A stretch of DNA of 64,000 nt, taken from contig JAFKFL010000015.1 of NCBI GenBank assembly GCA_017308235.1, positions 124,001-188,000 on the forward strand, in the 5' to 3' direction. This document shows, in pieces, positions 24,342 to 32,833 of the stretch. Positions within the stretch are counted from its first letter, which is position 1. Every line of letters starts with the position of its first letter. The notes under the pieces were generated by a model. It was not told where the DNA came from, searched no databases, and saw only the letters and a list, made by a program, of their open reading frames with translations. A program made the position numbers and the translations under genes. This stretch comes from Alphaproteobacteria bacterium (GTDB lineage Bacteria; Pseudomonadota; Alphaproteobacteria; Reyranellales; Reyranellaceae).

Positions 24342-26027
24342 TTAGGCCGCGAACGTTCGCAGCACCTCGCCCGGTCGGCTCTTGGGATCGGCGCAGAAAC
24401 CCTTGGCATCGGCAACGCGCGTGCCATTCACCCAGACGCCGTGGAGGCCGGCTGCGCTGGTCGTGAGCCGGGTCGCGCCGCCGGGCAGATCGTGCGCGCG
24501 GCGCTTCGGTCCACGGGCGACCGTCCTGGAATCGAACAGCATCAGATCGGCGGCGTAGCCCTCGCGCAGGAGGCCCCGGCCCTCGATGCCGAACAGCTTC
24601 GCCGGCTGGCCGGTCAGGCGATGCACGGCCTGCGGCAGGTCGAGCACGCCGAGGTCGCGGCTCCAATGGCCCAGGAGATGCAGGCCGAAGCCGGCGTCGC
24701 AGAAGAAGGTGAGATGCGCGCCCGCGTCGCTCAATGAGATATGCGTGTCGGGATCGGCCAGGATCTTGCCGACCGCCTGGTCGTCATTGTGCAGGAGCTG
24801 GGCGACGAACATCGTGTCGAGATCTTCGTCGAGGGCGAAATCGAGGATGCAGTCGAGCGGATCCTTGCTCGCCTTTTTGGCAAGCTCGGCGAGCGTGGCG
24901 CCTTCCACGGCGCGATTCTCGGCTTTCGCCGTCTCGACGACGAAAAGCTTGTCCCATTCGCCGTTGAACACCAGTCGGCCGCGCCGCTCCTGAAGCTCTT
25001 TCTTGACTGCCGCGCGCCATGCGGGATCGCGGTAGACCCGCTCTAACGCCCCATCGCTGTGCGCCGCCATCGCCGGCTTCCACGATTCCATGCTCTCGAA
25101 CAGGTATGGGCTCTTGAAAGTGAAATCCATGCTGAGCGGGCAGCATGAGGTCTGTGCCACGAGTTGCCGACCGCGGGCGCGCGCTTGATTCACCTGGCTG
25201 AGCCATGTGGAGGAAGCGGTTGGATTGGTGTTGGAATGGAAGAGCGCGGCGATCACCACCGGGCGTTGGGCCTCGGCCGCGATTTCCTCGAGATAGGGGA
25301 TCGAGGTCTTGCTGCCCTTGGTCAGCATGTAGACGCCGGAGCCACTTGCCGCCATCGCGCGCACCAGCGTGCGCAGTTCCTTGTCGTCGGCGAGCCGCGA
25401 GGGCATGGGCGTGCCGCCTTCGCCGTTGTGCGCCTCGGCGGTGCTCGAGGCGAAGCCCACGGCGCCCGCGGCCATCGCCTCGCGCACCAGTGCTGCCATC
25501 TGGGCGATTTCCTCGTCCGTCGCGACACGCTCGGTCGCGTCGTGGCCCATCACGAAGGTGCGGATTGCGGAATGGCCCGCGAAACAAGCGACGTTCGGGC
25601 CGACGCCTTGCTGCTGCAACATATCGAGATATTGCGGGAAGCTTTCGAAGCCCCAGCGGATGCCGGTGCGCAACGCGTCGAGTGACATGCCCTCGACATG
25701 CGTCAGGTGCCGCATGGTGAGATCGCGGTCCTTGGGCTTGCAGGGCGCGATGGTGAAGCCGCAATTGCCCAGCACCGCCGTGGTGACGCCGAGGGCGGGC
25801 GAGGGATCGACAAACGGGTCCCAGGTGACCTGCGCGTCGTAGTGCGTGTGGCCGTCGATGATGCCGGGCGCGAGGGCGAGGCCGTTGGCCTTCACCAGCT
25901 CCTTCGCTGCGCCGAGCTTCGGTCCGATGGCGGCAATCCTGCCATTCGCCACGCCGAGATCGCCATGCACCGGCGGTGCGCCGGAGCCGTCGAAGATCTC
26001 CGCATCCTGGATGACGAGATCGAACAT
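24342..26027 (-). CDS. N-acyl-D-amino-acid deacylase/D-aminoacylase-type amidohydrolase
   Basis: A 561-residue amidohydrolase family 3 enzyme that hydrolyses N-acyl-D-amino acids or similar amides at a metal centre. PGIIDGHTHYDAQVTWDP carries the HxH metal motif (about 57-72), TTAVLGNCGFTIAP is the family block, and SLSDAGAHL contains the catalytic Asp. The C-terminal ARGPKRRAHDLPGGATRL returns to the small beta domain. The length is normal. GGAGGAACC precedes the ATG. An MFS carrier 250 bases upstream on the same strand may supply substrate; no dedicated regulator is adjacent. Confidence 0.92.
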   Translation of the reverse strand: MFDLVIQDAEIFDGSGAPPVHGDLGVANGRIAAIGPKLGAAKELVKANGLALAPGIIDGHTHYDAQVTWDPFVDPSPALGVTTAVLGNCGFTIAPCKPKDRDLTMRHLTHVEGMSLDALRTGIRWGFESFPQYLDMLQQQGVGPNVACFAGHSAIRTFVMGHDATERVATDEEIAQMAALVREAMAAGAVGFASSTAEAHNGEGGTPMPSRLADDKELRTLVRAMAASGSGVYMLTKGSKTSIPYLEEIAAEAQRPVVIAALFHSNTNPTASSTWLSQVNQARARGRQLVAQTSCCPLSMDFTFKSPYLFESMESWKPAMAAHSDGALERVYRDPAWRAAVKKELQERRGRLVFNGEWDKLFVVETAKAENRAVEGATLAELAKKASKDPLDCILDFALDEDLDTMFVAQLLHNDDQAVGKILADPDTHISLSDAGAHLTFFCDAGFGLHLLGHWSRDLGVLDLPQAVHRLTGQPAKLFGIEGRGLLREGYAADLMLFDSRTVARGPKRRAHDLPGGATRLTTSAAGLHGVWVNGTRVADAKGFCADPKSRPGEVLRTFAA

Positions 26028-26278
26028 GGCGGTTCCTCCTTCTGTCGCTTTTATACTACGTCCTTATGCTGCGGTTCCGTTCCTCCTTCTGCTGTGCGGG
26101 CGCATGGCCGAGGTGCGGACTGAGACGATTTCGAAACTGTCGAATCCACAATGGAGGACGCGCGCAAACAGTCAGCGCCGCACCATGCTCCTGCAGCAGG
26201 AACGCAAGCGTGAAGATCGCTGTCGTCGCCGACGAGATCCGCGCGCCGACAGCAACAGCTGACGGCGCGCTCCGGGTC

Positions 26279-27595
26279 CTACTGCGCTGGAGCGAGCTTG
26301 GGATCGCGGCTCGCGCGAGACGTGACGTCGGGGATGTGCAGGAAGAAGGCGCATACCAGCGACGACACCAGCGTCAGCAGCGCGAGGCCGTAGAGGCCGC
26401 CGGAGAAGCTGCCGGTCGCGTCCTTCACGAGGCCGATCCACCACGGCCCGAAGAAGCCGCCGAGATTGCCGAGCGAGTTGATCCAGGCGATGCCGGCGGC
26501 GAGCGCCGCGCCGCTCAGGAACATCGGCGGCATGGCGAAGAACGGTCCCTTCGAGCCGTAGAAGCCCATGGTGGCGAGGCAGACGCCGACCATTGCCCAC
26601 CAGGTCCCCATGGTCAGGCCGGCCATCACCAGCCCGCCGGTCGACAGTACGCAGGCGAACAACAGATTCCAGCGCCGCTCGTTCATCCGATCGGAGATGC
26701 GTCCCCACACCACGAGCGCGATGCCGCCGCAGATGTAGGGGATCATGGTGAGCCAACCGACCGTCATGTTGCTCATCGTGCCCAGCGACTTGATGATCTG
26801 CGGGATGAAGAACAACAGGCCGAGGCTTGCGGTCACGATGCCGAAGTAGTTCAGCGCGAGCAGCAGCACCCTGGGATTCCACATCGACTCGATCATCGAG
26901 TAGCTGCGCACGTCTTCCTTGGCCTTGCGCTCGGCGGCGATCTTGCCGATCAGCCAGTCCTTTTCCGGTTGGGTCAGGAAGGTCGCCTGTTCGGGCCGAT
27001 TGGTCATGACGAAGAAGGTGAGAACGCCGAGCACGATCGTCGGGAGACCTTCGGCCAAGTACATGATCTGCCAACCCTTGAGGCCGAATAACCCATGCAG
27101 GCTCATCAACCCGGTCGAAATCGGCGCGCCGACTGCCACCGCGATCGGCAGGCCGACCAGGAAGCCGGAGACAATGCGCGCATGATGGCGGGCCGGAAAC
27201 CAGTAGGTGAAATAGAGGATGAGCCCCGGGAAGAAGCCGGCCTCGGCCATGCCGAGTAGAAAGCGCACCACGCCGAAGCTTGTCGTGCCGGTGACGTAGG
27301 CGGTGGCGCAGGCGAAGATGCCCCAGGTGATCATGATGCGCGCGATCCAGATCCGCGCACCAACCTTCTCCATGATCACGTTGCTCGGCACTTCGAACAG
27401 GAAGTAGGCCCAGTAGAAGGTGCCGACCGCAAAGCCGTAGTCGGTAGCCGAGAGGTGCAGGTCCTCGCGCATGGTGAGCGCGGCGAAACTGCTGTTGATG
27501 CGGTCGATATAGGCCATGATGTAGGCCAGTACGGCAAAGGGAAGCAAACGCAGGTACACTTTACGCATCGTGGAAGCTTCGAGCGTGGCGTCCAT
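26279..27595 (-). CDS. MFS transporter, anion:cation symporter (ACS) type
   Basis: A 438-residue, 12-helix major facilitator. The ACS hallmarks are LPFAVLAYIMAYIDRINSSF in helix 1, WAYFLFEVPSNVIMEKVGAR in loop 2-3, and RFLLGMAEAGFFPGLILYF in helix 4. The central loop has NRPEQATFLTQPEKDWL. Relatives import organic acids such as tartrate, phthalate, 4-hydroxyphenylacetate or glucarate by proton symport. The start is the ATG at 27595, with GGGAGGATCG upstream; the frame runs on to 27712 without support. The 250-base gap to the deacylase shows no gene. Confidence 0.92.
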   Translation of the reverse strand: MDATLEASTMRKVYLRLLPFAVLAYIMAYIDRINSSFAALTMREDLHLSATDYGFAVGTFYWAYFLFEVPSNVIMEKVGARIWIARIMITWGIFACATAYVTGTTSFGVVRFLLGMAEAGFFPGLILYFTYWFPARHHARIVSGFLVGLPIAVAVGAPISTGLMSLHGLFGLKGWQIMYLAEGLPTIVLGVLTFFVMTNRPEQATFLTQPEKDWLIGKIAAERKAKEDVRSYSMIESMWNPRVLLLALNYFGIVTASLGLLFFIPQIIKSLGTMSNMTVGWLTMIPYICGGIALVVWGRISDRMNERRWNLLFACVLSTGGLVMAGLTMGTWWAMVGVCLATMGFYGSKGPFFAMPPMFLSGAALAAGIAWINSLGNLGGFFGPWWIGLVKDATGSFSGGLYGLALLTLVSSLVCAFFLHIPDVTSRASRDPKLAPAQ

Positions 27596-27777
27596 AGGGC
27601 GATCCTCCCGGATCCGTTTGTGCCTCCGCTTATTTGCCGGACGGCGCTTTTGTTTCGATGATCTCTCTCCGACGTTACACGTTGACTCGAGAACGCAAAC
27701 GGACTGCCGCAATGACGGCGAGCGGCGTTCGTGCCCGAGACTCTACCGATATTTGCAATGCGATTTCGCGATATCTC

Positions 27778-28917
27778 TTATGTCGTTTTCAAGAACCTGA
27801 GCAGCAGGCGGTTCACTTCGTCTGACTGCTCCTGCTGCACCCAGTGCCCGGCGCCTTCCACAAAGTGGATCTCCTTCATGTTGGTGCAGGCGCTTTCCTG
27901 CATCCGCTCCAGCGCGCCGGGGGTCTGGTAGTTGCCCCAGTCGCTCTTGCCGGAGATGAAGGTCGACGGCACGTCGATGGTGCGGCCGGTGAAGGCTTCG
28001 TACTCTCGGCCAACCAGGCCCGTCGTGCGCACGCGATACCAGTTCATGCCACCCTGGAAGCCGGTGCGTTTGAATTCGTCGCTGTAGACGCGCAGATCGC
28101 GGTCGGGGAGCCAGGTGTTGGCGGCGATCTCGGCCGGCGAGGGCATTTCCTTGGCGACCGTCTCGGCCATGCCCTCGGCGAGATCCATGATGTAGTAGGT
28201 CGGCATCTTGGCGAGCTCTTCGGCCGTCCAGCCTTTGAGCTTGAACGGCTTGTTCCCTTTCCAGTCGGCACTCTTCTGATGGTAGTAGGCGCGCAGGAAA
28301 TCGTGCACGCCTTGCTTGGCATGCCACTGGTTCTCGTTGGCCTCGCGCGTCGACTGGTACCACTGGTAATGCTTGCGCGGCCGCGGCAGGGCGGCGAGGG
28401 CGGCATGGATGTCGGCAGGCTTGGCGGCCGGCGGCTTGCCGACGGTGTCGAAGGGCACGCCGGGAATGCCGCCGTATGGCGCGCTCATCAGCACCATGCG
28501 CTTGAAGATGTCGGGCCGCACCAGTGCCAGGAACGCAGCGACCGCGGCACCGAAGTCATGGCCGACGACCGCCTCGGCGGTGCGGTGCCCGAGCGCGTAC
28601 AGCACGCCGATCATGTCGCGCGCCAGCATGAGGAAGCGGAAGCCCGAGATATCGGCGTCGTAGTCGGCACTCCAGCCGGTGGTGCGGCCATAGCCGCGCT
28701 GGTCGGGCGCGATCGCGTGATAGCCGGCCGCCGCCAGCGCCGGCAGCACCTTGCGCCAACTGTAGGCCAGCTCGGGAAAGCCATGCAGCAGCAGGATCGC
28801 GGGTCGCCCGCGCGTTTCGTGACCGGCTTCGAGGACATGGATGTCGAGGCCGTTGATCTGGGGCAGCACACGGCTGCGGATGCCGTCAGGCAAAACGGAA
28901 GCGGGCAGGGGTTCCAT
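27778..28917 (-). CDS. Epoxide hydrolase-type alpha/beta hydrolase
   Basis: A 379-residue soluble hydrolase. LLLHGFPELAYSWR has the HGFP oxyanion motif, DQRGYGRT follows, the nucleophile elbow VGHDFGAAV gives Asp121, and GAGHWVQQE near the C-terminus gives the catalytic His. These are the features of soluble epoxide hydrolases, which add water to an epoxide through an alkyl-enzyme ester. A cap domain of usual size lies between about 150 and 290. It is divergent from the ArsR-AHSA1 pair, whose operators lie in the 138-base interval, so it may be under the same control. Confidence 0.9.
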   Translation of the reverse strand: MEPLPASVLPDGIRSRVLPQINGLDIHVLEAGHETRGRPAILLLHGFPELAYSWRKVLPALAAAGYHAIAPDQRGYGRTTGWSADYDADISGFRFLMLARDMIGVLYALGHRTAEAVVGHDFGAAVAAFLALVRPDIFKRMVLMSAPYGGIPGVPFDTVGKPPAAKPADIHAALAALPRPRKHYQWYQSTREANENQWHAKQGVHDFLRAYYHQKSADWKGNKPFKLKGWTAEELAKMPTYYIMDLAEGMAETVAKEMPSPAEIAANTWLPDRDLRVYSDEFKRTGFQGGMNWYRVRTTGLVGREYEAFTGRTIDVPSTFISGKSDWGNYQTPGALERMQESACTNMKEIHFVEGAGHWVQQEQSDEVNRLLLRFLKTT

Positions 28918-29006
28918 GTCCTACTCCTTCCATCAAAACGTGCGCCCGACAAGCCGATCCGCCACCGGTTTGTCGGCGTGGACATCAACCTGATCAATTT
29001 TGATTT

Positions 29007-29026
29007 ATTCAACTTATTGGTTGAAT
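29007..29026. promoter_or_regulatory. ArsR operator 1
   Basis: ATTCAAC-TTATTG-GTTGAAT is a perfect 7+7 inverted repeat, about 30 bases before the ArsR start. Its right arm overlaps a -35-like TTGAAT (29021-29026). Confidence 0.7.
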
Positions 29027-29044
29027 GTCACGACCGACATCCTA

Positions 29045-29066
29045 TATTCAACCAAATGGTTGAATA
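29045..29066. promoter_or_regulatory. ArsR operator 2, over the -10 element and start codon
   Basis: TATTCAACC-AAAT-GGTTGAATA is a perfect 9+9 inverted repeat of the same sequence family as operator 1, with centres about 39 bases apart. It covers part of a TATATT -10 element (29043-29048, 16 bases from the -35) and the ATG at 29056. The predicted transcript start falls at or next to the ATG, so the mRNA would be leaderless and autorepressed. Confidence 0.75.
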
Positions 29067-29406
29067 CGTCGATTCTTCTCTCGATCGGATCTTCGGCGCG
29101 CTGTCAGATCCCACGCGCCGGGCCATGCTGCGTCGGTTGGCGGGTGGCGAGCGTACGGTGGGCGAGCTCGCCCAGCCGTTCGACATGTCGTTCGCAGCCG
29201 CCGCCAAGCATGTGAAGGTACTGGAGGAAGCGGGGTTGCTCCACCGCACCATCGACGGCCGCTCGCATCGCTGCCGTTTGCAAGCCGGGCCACTCGCCGA
29301 GGCAGACCGCTGGCTCGCCTACTACCAGCGCTTCTGGTCGCTTCGCCTTGATGATCTCGAGACTGCGCTCACCCGCCACCATGCCAGAAAGAGGAGCCGC
29401 AAATGA
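29056..29406 (+). CDS. ArsR-family transcriptional regulator
   Basis: A 116-residue winged-helix repressor. SSLDRIFGALSDPTRRAMLR begins the fold, and ERTVGELAQPFDMSFAAAAK then HVKVLEEAGLL is the helix-turn-helix. No metal-binding CxC motif is present, so it is not a metalloid sensor. It is of the subfamily that sits before SRPBCC/AHSA1 genes. The start is the ATG at 29056 inside operator 2; there is no Shine-Dalgarno, and the promoter position suggests leaderless translation. Its end overlaps the AHSA1-type gene by ATGA, so they are translationally coupled. Confidence 0.92.
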   Translation: MVEYVDSSLDRIFGALSDPTRRAMLRRLAGGERTVGELAQPFDMSFAAAAKHVKVLEEAGLLHRTIDGRSHRCRLQAGPLAEADRWLAYYQRFWSLRLDDLETALTRHHARKRSRK

Positions 29407-29945
29407 ACGACACCCAGAACGACAACTTCGCTACCGTCGCTTCGCCCACCGAGATCCGTTTCGAACGCCTGCTGCCTGGGCCGATCGAGACCGTCTGGGC
29501 ATTCCTCACCGATTCGAAGAAGCGCGGCGAATGGTTCGCGTCAGGGGCGATGGAACTCAGGGTCGGCGGCAAGGTCGAGCTGCATTTCAAGCATTCAGAT
29601 CTCTCGCCCAACAAGGCGCCGCCGCCCGAGCGATACAAGGAGATGGATGAGACCGGTCATGACGCAACGCTTGAGATCACCGAGATCGATCCACCGCGGC
29701 ATCTTGCTTTCACCTGGGGCGACGGTTCGGAGGTGGTCTTCGATCTTGCACCGCGCGGCGACAAGGTGCTGCTGACCCTGACGCATCGGCGGATCGCCAA
29801 GCGCGAGGACATGGTCGGCACAGCCGGCGGCTGGCATTGCCATCTCGCGATCCTCGAAGACAAGGCCTGGGGGCGTGTTCCGCCCGCTTTCTGGGATGTG
29901 TTCCGCAAATATGACGGGGAATACGAAAAGCATATTCCCCGATAA
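29403..29945 (+). CDS. SRPBCC/AHSA1-family protein
   Basis: A 180-residue START-like (Bet v 1 fold) protein. IRFERLLPGPIETVWAFLTD is the first strand and helix, EWFASGAMELRVGGKVELHF the second block, and GWHCHLAILEDKAWG the long C-terminal helix. This fold binds hydrophobic ligands; AHSA1-like bacterial members are of unknown function. It overlaps the ArsR gene by four bases, a widespread pair, which suggests that the two respond to the same small molecule. It converges on the secreted protein gene at 29965 with a 19-base gap. Confidence 0.92.
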   Translation: MNDTQNDNFATVASPTEIRFERLLPGPIETVWAFLTDSKKRGEWFASGAMELRVGGKVELHFKHSDLSPNKAPPPERYKEMDETGHDATLEITEIDPPRHLAFTWGDGSEVVFDLAPRGDKVLLTLTHRRIAKREDMVGTAGGWHCHLAILEDKAWGRVPPAFWDVFRKYDGEYEKHIPR

Positions 29946-29964
29946 GGATCGGAGATCCTGCGTC

Positions 29965-30348
29965 CTATTGAGCCTGGGCGACGTTCTCACCGCTCTTGTC
30001 GTCGCCCAGGATCTGGAGATAGCTGAACGCATCGAGCTCGCGGCTGACACAGGCGCGATATCCCGAGGTCGCCAAGTCATATCCCTGGTCGCGGCAGGAA
30101 TCGCGCGCGTTGCCGGCGGCCTTCGCCAGCTGCTGGGCGAGTGCCGGTTCCTCCCATTCATAGGCGCGGGTCACATACGAGAGACAAAGCTCCCAGACCG
30201 GGGAGTTTGGCTGTACCCGATGGCTGAGGCAGGCGACTTCGGCGCGTCTTTGGGCCGACGCAGAAGCGTAGGGCGAGGCTGCGTAGGCGACCGCGGCAAC
30301 CGCGAAGCTGCCGACCGTGGCGGCCACAAGGGAGCTAAGGCGGTTCAT
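29965..30348 (-). CDS. Small secreted protein of unknown function
   Basis: 127 residues with a Sec signal peptide (hydrophobic 7-22, cleavage after AYA, near residue 23). The mature part is about 100 residues, helical, with four cysteines (CLSHRVQPNSPVWELC, then DSCRDQGYDL and YRACVS) that could make two disulfides in the periplasm. I recognise no family. It is monocistronic and divergent from the FUSC gene. The size, signal peptide and evenly spaced cysteines support a real gene. Confidence 0.75.
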   Translation of the reverse strand: MNRLSSLVAATVGSFAVAAVAYAASPYASASAQRRAEVACLSHRVQPNSPVWELCLSYVTRAYEWEEPALAQQLAKAAGNARDSCRDQGYDLATSGYRACVSRELDAFSYLQILGDDKSGENVAQAQ

Positions 30349-30475
30349 GGCGCGTCCTCTGAGTAAGAAACTGAGAACGCCTAATTAACGCCTATCGACT
30401 TCCCTGGGTTGCCGGTTTGCCACATTGCTGCCGCAAGACTTTTCCCAAACGAAAAGCCATGGTCTGCTGTTTTCT

Positions 30476-31645
30476 ATGACGAGCGACCGGTCGGACTTGC
30501 CTTTGAAAAACCTGGGACTTCGGTGGCGATGGCTGCGCGGGCGCGTGATCCGCTATCGGGTGCAGATCGCACTTGGCCTGCGAGTGACGATTGCCGCCGT
30601 CGTGGCCCTGGTGGCGGCGCAGCTCCTCGACCTGCCCCTGCCGTTGTGGGCGGTCCTGACCGCCGTGATCGTCACCCAGATGAGCGTGGGCCGATCGCTC
30701 AAGGCCTCCAGCGACTATCTGATGGGGACAATCGGCGGCGCCCTGTACGGCGGCGCGATTGGTGTTCTCATCCCCCATACGACGGAATTGACGCTTCTGC
30801 TGGTGCTGGTGATCGCGGTAGCGCCGTTGGCCGTGTTCGCCGCCATCCGCCAGAACATGAACGTGATTCCGATCACGGCGATTATCGTGCTCCTGGTGCC
30901 TACATTCACCCGGGCAAGCCCGCTCGCCTCGGCCATCAACCGCGTGCTGGAAGTGGGGCTGGGCGCGATCGTGGGCCTCCTGGTCTCGTTCCTCGTGCTG
31001 CCGTCGAGCGCCCATCGACAGGTGCGTCAGGTGGCGGCGCGCGTGCTCGACCTCATGGCGCGCGCGCTGGTCGGCCTCGTGGCGGGCCTGAGCCGCGGGC
31101 TCACCAACGACGATCTCCATCGCCTGCAGGACGGGATCGGGCAGACGCTGACCGAGATCACGACCATCTGCGCCGAAGCGGAACGGGAGCGGGCGGCCCG
31201 TCTTTCCTCGCAGCCTGACACCGGCCCGCTCCGCCGCACGCTGCAGCGCTTGCGCCACGACCTGGTGATCGTGGGCCGCGTTGCCGGCACGCGGTTGCCC
31301 GAACCGATGCAGAGCCGGCTGACGCCGCGCGTGTCGATCGTCGCGTCGTCAGCGGCAACGTTTTTGCAATCATGCGGCTTTGCGTTGCAGGCAGGAGATG
31401 CGGCGCCGTCGCTCGAGCCCTTCGAGACAGCACTGAAGGCTTACGAAGCCGAGGTGACGGCCGTCCGGCAGGAGGGGCTGACGCGAGTCCTGCCGGGCGA
31501 GGCGGCCGAACGCTTCTTCGCCGTCGGCTTTGCGCTCGAGCAGATGCACCAAAACCTGGTCGACCTGCAGCGCGTGGTATCCGAATGGGGGCCGGACGCA
31601 GAGTTGAATCCCTCTCCCCCGATCGGGGGAGAGGAGAAAAATTAG
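30476..31645 (+). CDS. FUSC-family membrane protein (aromatic acid exporter-like)
   Basis: A 389-residue inner-membrane protein with about six N-terminal helices (about 25-190: LALGLRVTIAAVVALVAAQ-like, LLLVLVIAVAPLAVFAAI, IITAIIVLLV-like) and a helical cytoplasmic C-terminal half. The SVGRSLKASSDYLMGTIGGA block after helix 2 is typical of FUSC/YccS/AaeB half-molecules. The role is probably efflux of aromatic acids or a membrane stress function. I chose the ATG at 30476; an in-frame TTG at 30425 is the alternative. The C-terminus runs through the 24-bp palindrome at 31611. It converges on the ACAD gene, one base from its stop. Confidence 0.82.
   Translation: MTSDRSDLPLKNLGLRWRWLRGRVIRYRVQIALGLRVTIAAVVALVAAQLLDLPLPLWAVLTAVIVTQMSVGRSLKASSDYLMGTIGGALYGGAIGVLIPHTTELTLLLVLVIAVAPLAVFAAIRQNMNVIPITAIIVLLVPTFTRASPLASAINRVLEVGLGAIVGLLVSFLVLPSSAHRQVRQVAARVLDLMARALVGLVAGLSRGLTNDDLHRLQDGIGQTLTEITTICAEAERERAARLSSQPDTGPLRRTLQRLRHDLVIVGRVAGTRLPEPMQSRLTPRVSIVASSAATFLQSCGFALQAGDAAPSLEPFETALKAYEAEVTAVRQEGLTRVLPGEAAERFFAVGFALEQMHQNLVDLQRVVSEWGPDAELNPSPPIGGEEKN
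31611..31634. repeat. 24-bp perfect palindrome at the end of the FUSC gene
   Basis: CCTCTCCCCCGA followed by its exact reverse complement TCGGGGGAGAGG. It encodes the last residues of the FUSC protein (PSPPIGGEE) and is followed by GAAAAATTAG. The GC-rich stem at a convergent junction could terminate transcription on both strands, or be an inserted repeat that extended the reading frame. Confidence 0.65.
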
Positions 31646-31646
31646 A

Positions 31647-32813
31647 TCAGTAGCTCTTCGGCAGGCCCAGGACGCGCTCAGCGACGTAGCAGAGGATGAG
31701 TTGCTCGCTCACCGGTGCGATGCGCGCGATCATGACCTCGCGCAGGAAGCGCTCGACATGGAATTCCTTGGCGTAGCCGTAGCCGCCGTGGGTGAGGATG
31801 GCGCGTTCGCAGGCGTCGTAGGCCGCGCGCGCGCCGAGATACTTGGCCGAGTTGGCTTCCGCGCCGCATTCCTTGCCATGGTCGTAGAGCCAGGCCGCCT
31901 TGAAAGCCATCAGGTTAGCCGCTTCCAGCGCCATCCAGCTCTCGGCCAGGGGATGCTGGATCGCCTGGTTCTTGCCGATCGGACGGCCGAACACGACGCG
32001 CTCCTTGGCGTACTGGGTCGCGCGCGCCAGCGCTGCCTTGCCGATGCCGATCGCTTCGGCCGCGATCAGCACGCGCTCGGGGTTGAGGCCGTGCAGCAGA
32101 TAGCGGAAGCCCTTGCCTTCCTCCCCGATGCGATCCTCCAACGGCACCTTGAGTCCGTCGATGAATACCTGGTTGGTGTCGATCGCCTTGCGGCCCATCT
32201 TGTCGATCTCGGTGACCTCGATCTTCGAACGGTCGAAGTCGGTGTAGAACAGCGAGAGCCCATCGGTCGGCCGCTTGCACTTCTCCTTGGGCGTGGTGCG
32301 CGCGATCAGCAGCATCTTGTCGGCGACCGAGGCCGTGGTGGTGAAGGTCTTCTTGCCGTGCACGACGTAGCCGTTGCCGTCGCGCTCGGCCTTGGTATCG
32401 AGCGCCGTCGTGTTGAGGCCGGCGTCGGGCTCGGTGACGGCGAAGCAGCCCTTGATCTTGCCCTTGATGATGTCGGGCAGGATGCGCTTCTTCTGCTCGT
32501 CGGTACCGAACACCACGATCGGATTGGGACCGAAGATGTTGAGATGGATCGCCGAAGCGCCTTGCAGCGCGGCGCCCGACTCGGCGACGGTCTGCATCAG
32601 CAGCGCCGCCTCGGTAATGCCCAAACCGGCGCCGCCATACTCCTCCGGCATGGCGATGCCGAGCCAGCCGGCATCGGCCATGGCCTTGTAGAAGTCGTTG
32701 GGGAAGCCGCCTTCCTTGTCCTTCTTCAGCCAGTATTTGTCGTCGAACTGCGCGCAGAGCTTGGCGGCGCTGTCCTTGATCGCGAGCTGCTCCTCGGTGA
32801 AGGCGAAATCCAT
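31647..32813 (-). CDS. Acyl-CoA dehydrogenase
   Basis: A 388-residue FAD acyl-CoA dehydrogenase (alpha,beta-oxidation of an acyl-CoA, electrons to ETF). MDFAFTEEQLAIKDSAAKLC starts the helical domain, CFAVTEPDAGLNTT and VVHGKKTFTTTA form the FAD/substrate blocks, and HGGYGYAKEFHVERFLRE contains the Glu used as catalytic base in this class. The length is normal. It is last of a three-gene minus-strand run (SDR, alpha/beta hydrolase, ACAD), 20 bases from the hydrolase, which suggests one degradation route. Confidence 0.93.
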   Translation of the reverse strand: MDFAFTEEQLAIKDSAAKLCAQFDDKYWLKKDKEGGFPNDFYKAMADAGWLGIAMPEEYGGAGLGITEAALLMQTVAESGAALQGASAIHLNIFGPNPIVVFGTDEQKKRILPDIIKGKIKGCFAVTEPDAGLNTTALDTKAERDGNGYVVHGKKTFTTTASVADKMLLIARTTPKEKCKRPTDGLSLFYTDFDRSKIEVTEIDKMGRKAIDTNQVFIDGLKVPLEDRIGEEGKGFRYLLHGLNPERVLIAAEAIGIGKAALARATQYAKERVVFGRPIGKNQAIQHPLAESWMALEAANLMAFKAAWLYDHGKECGAEANSAKYLGARAAYDACERAILTHGGYGYAKEFHVERFLREVMIARIAPVSEQLILCYVAERVLGLPKSY

Positions 32814-32833
32814 GTCCTGCGTCCTTGCCGCGG

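Noticed and set aside
27844..29055. Long plus-strand frame that would make a 520-residue ArsR fusion
   Set aside because: The upstream part is antisense to the epoxide hydrolase. The ArsR fold begins at 29056, at its own promoter and operator.
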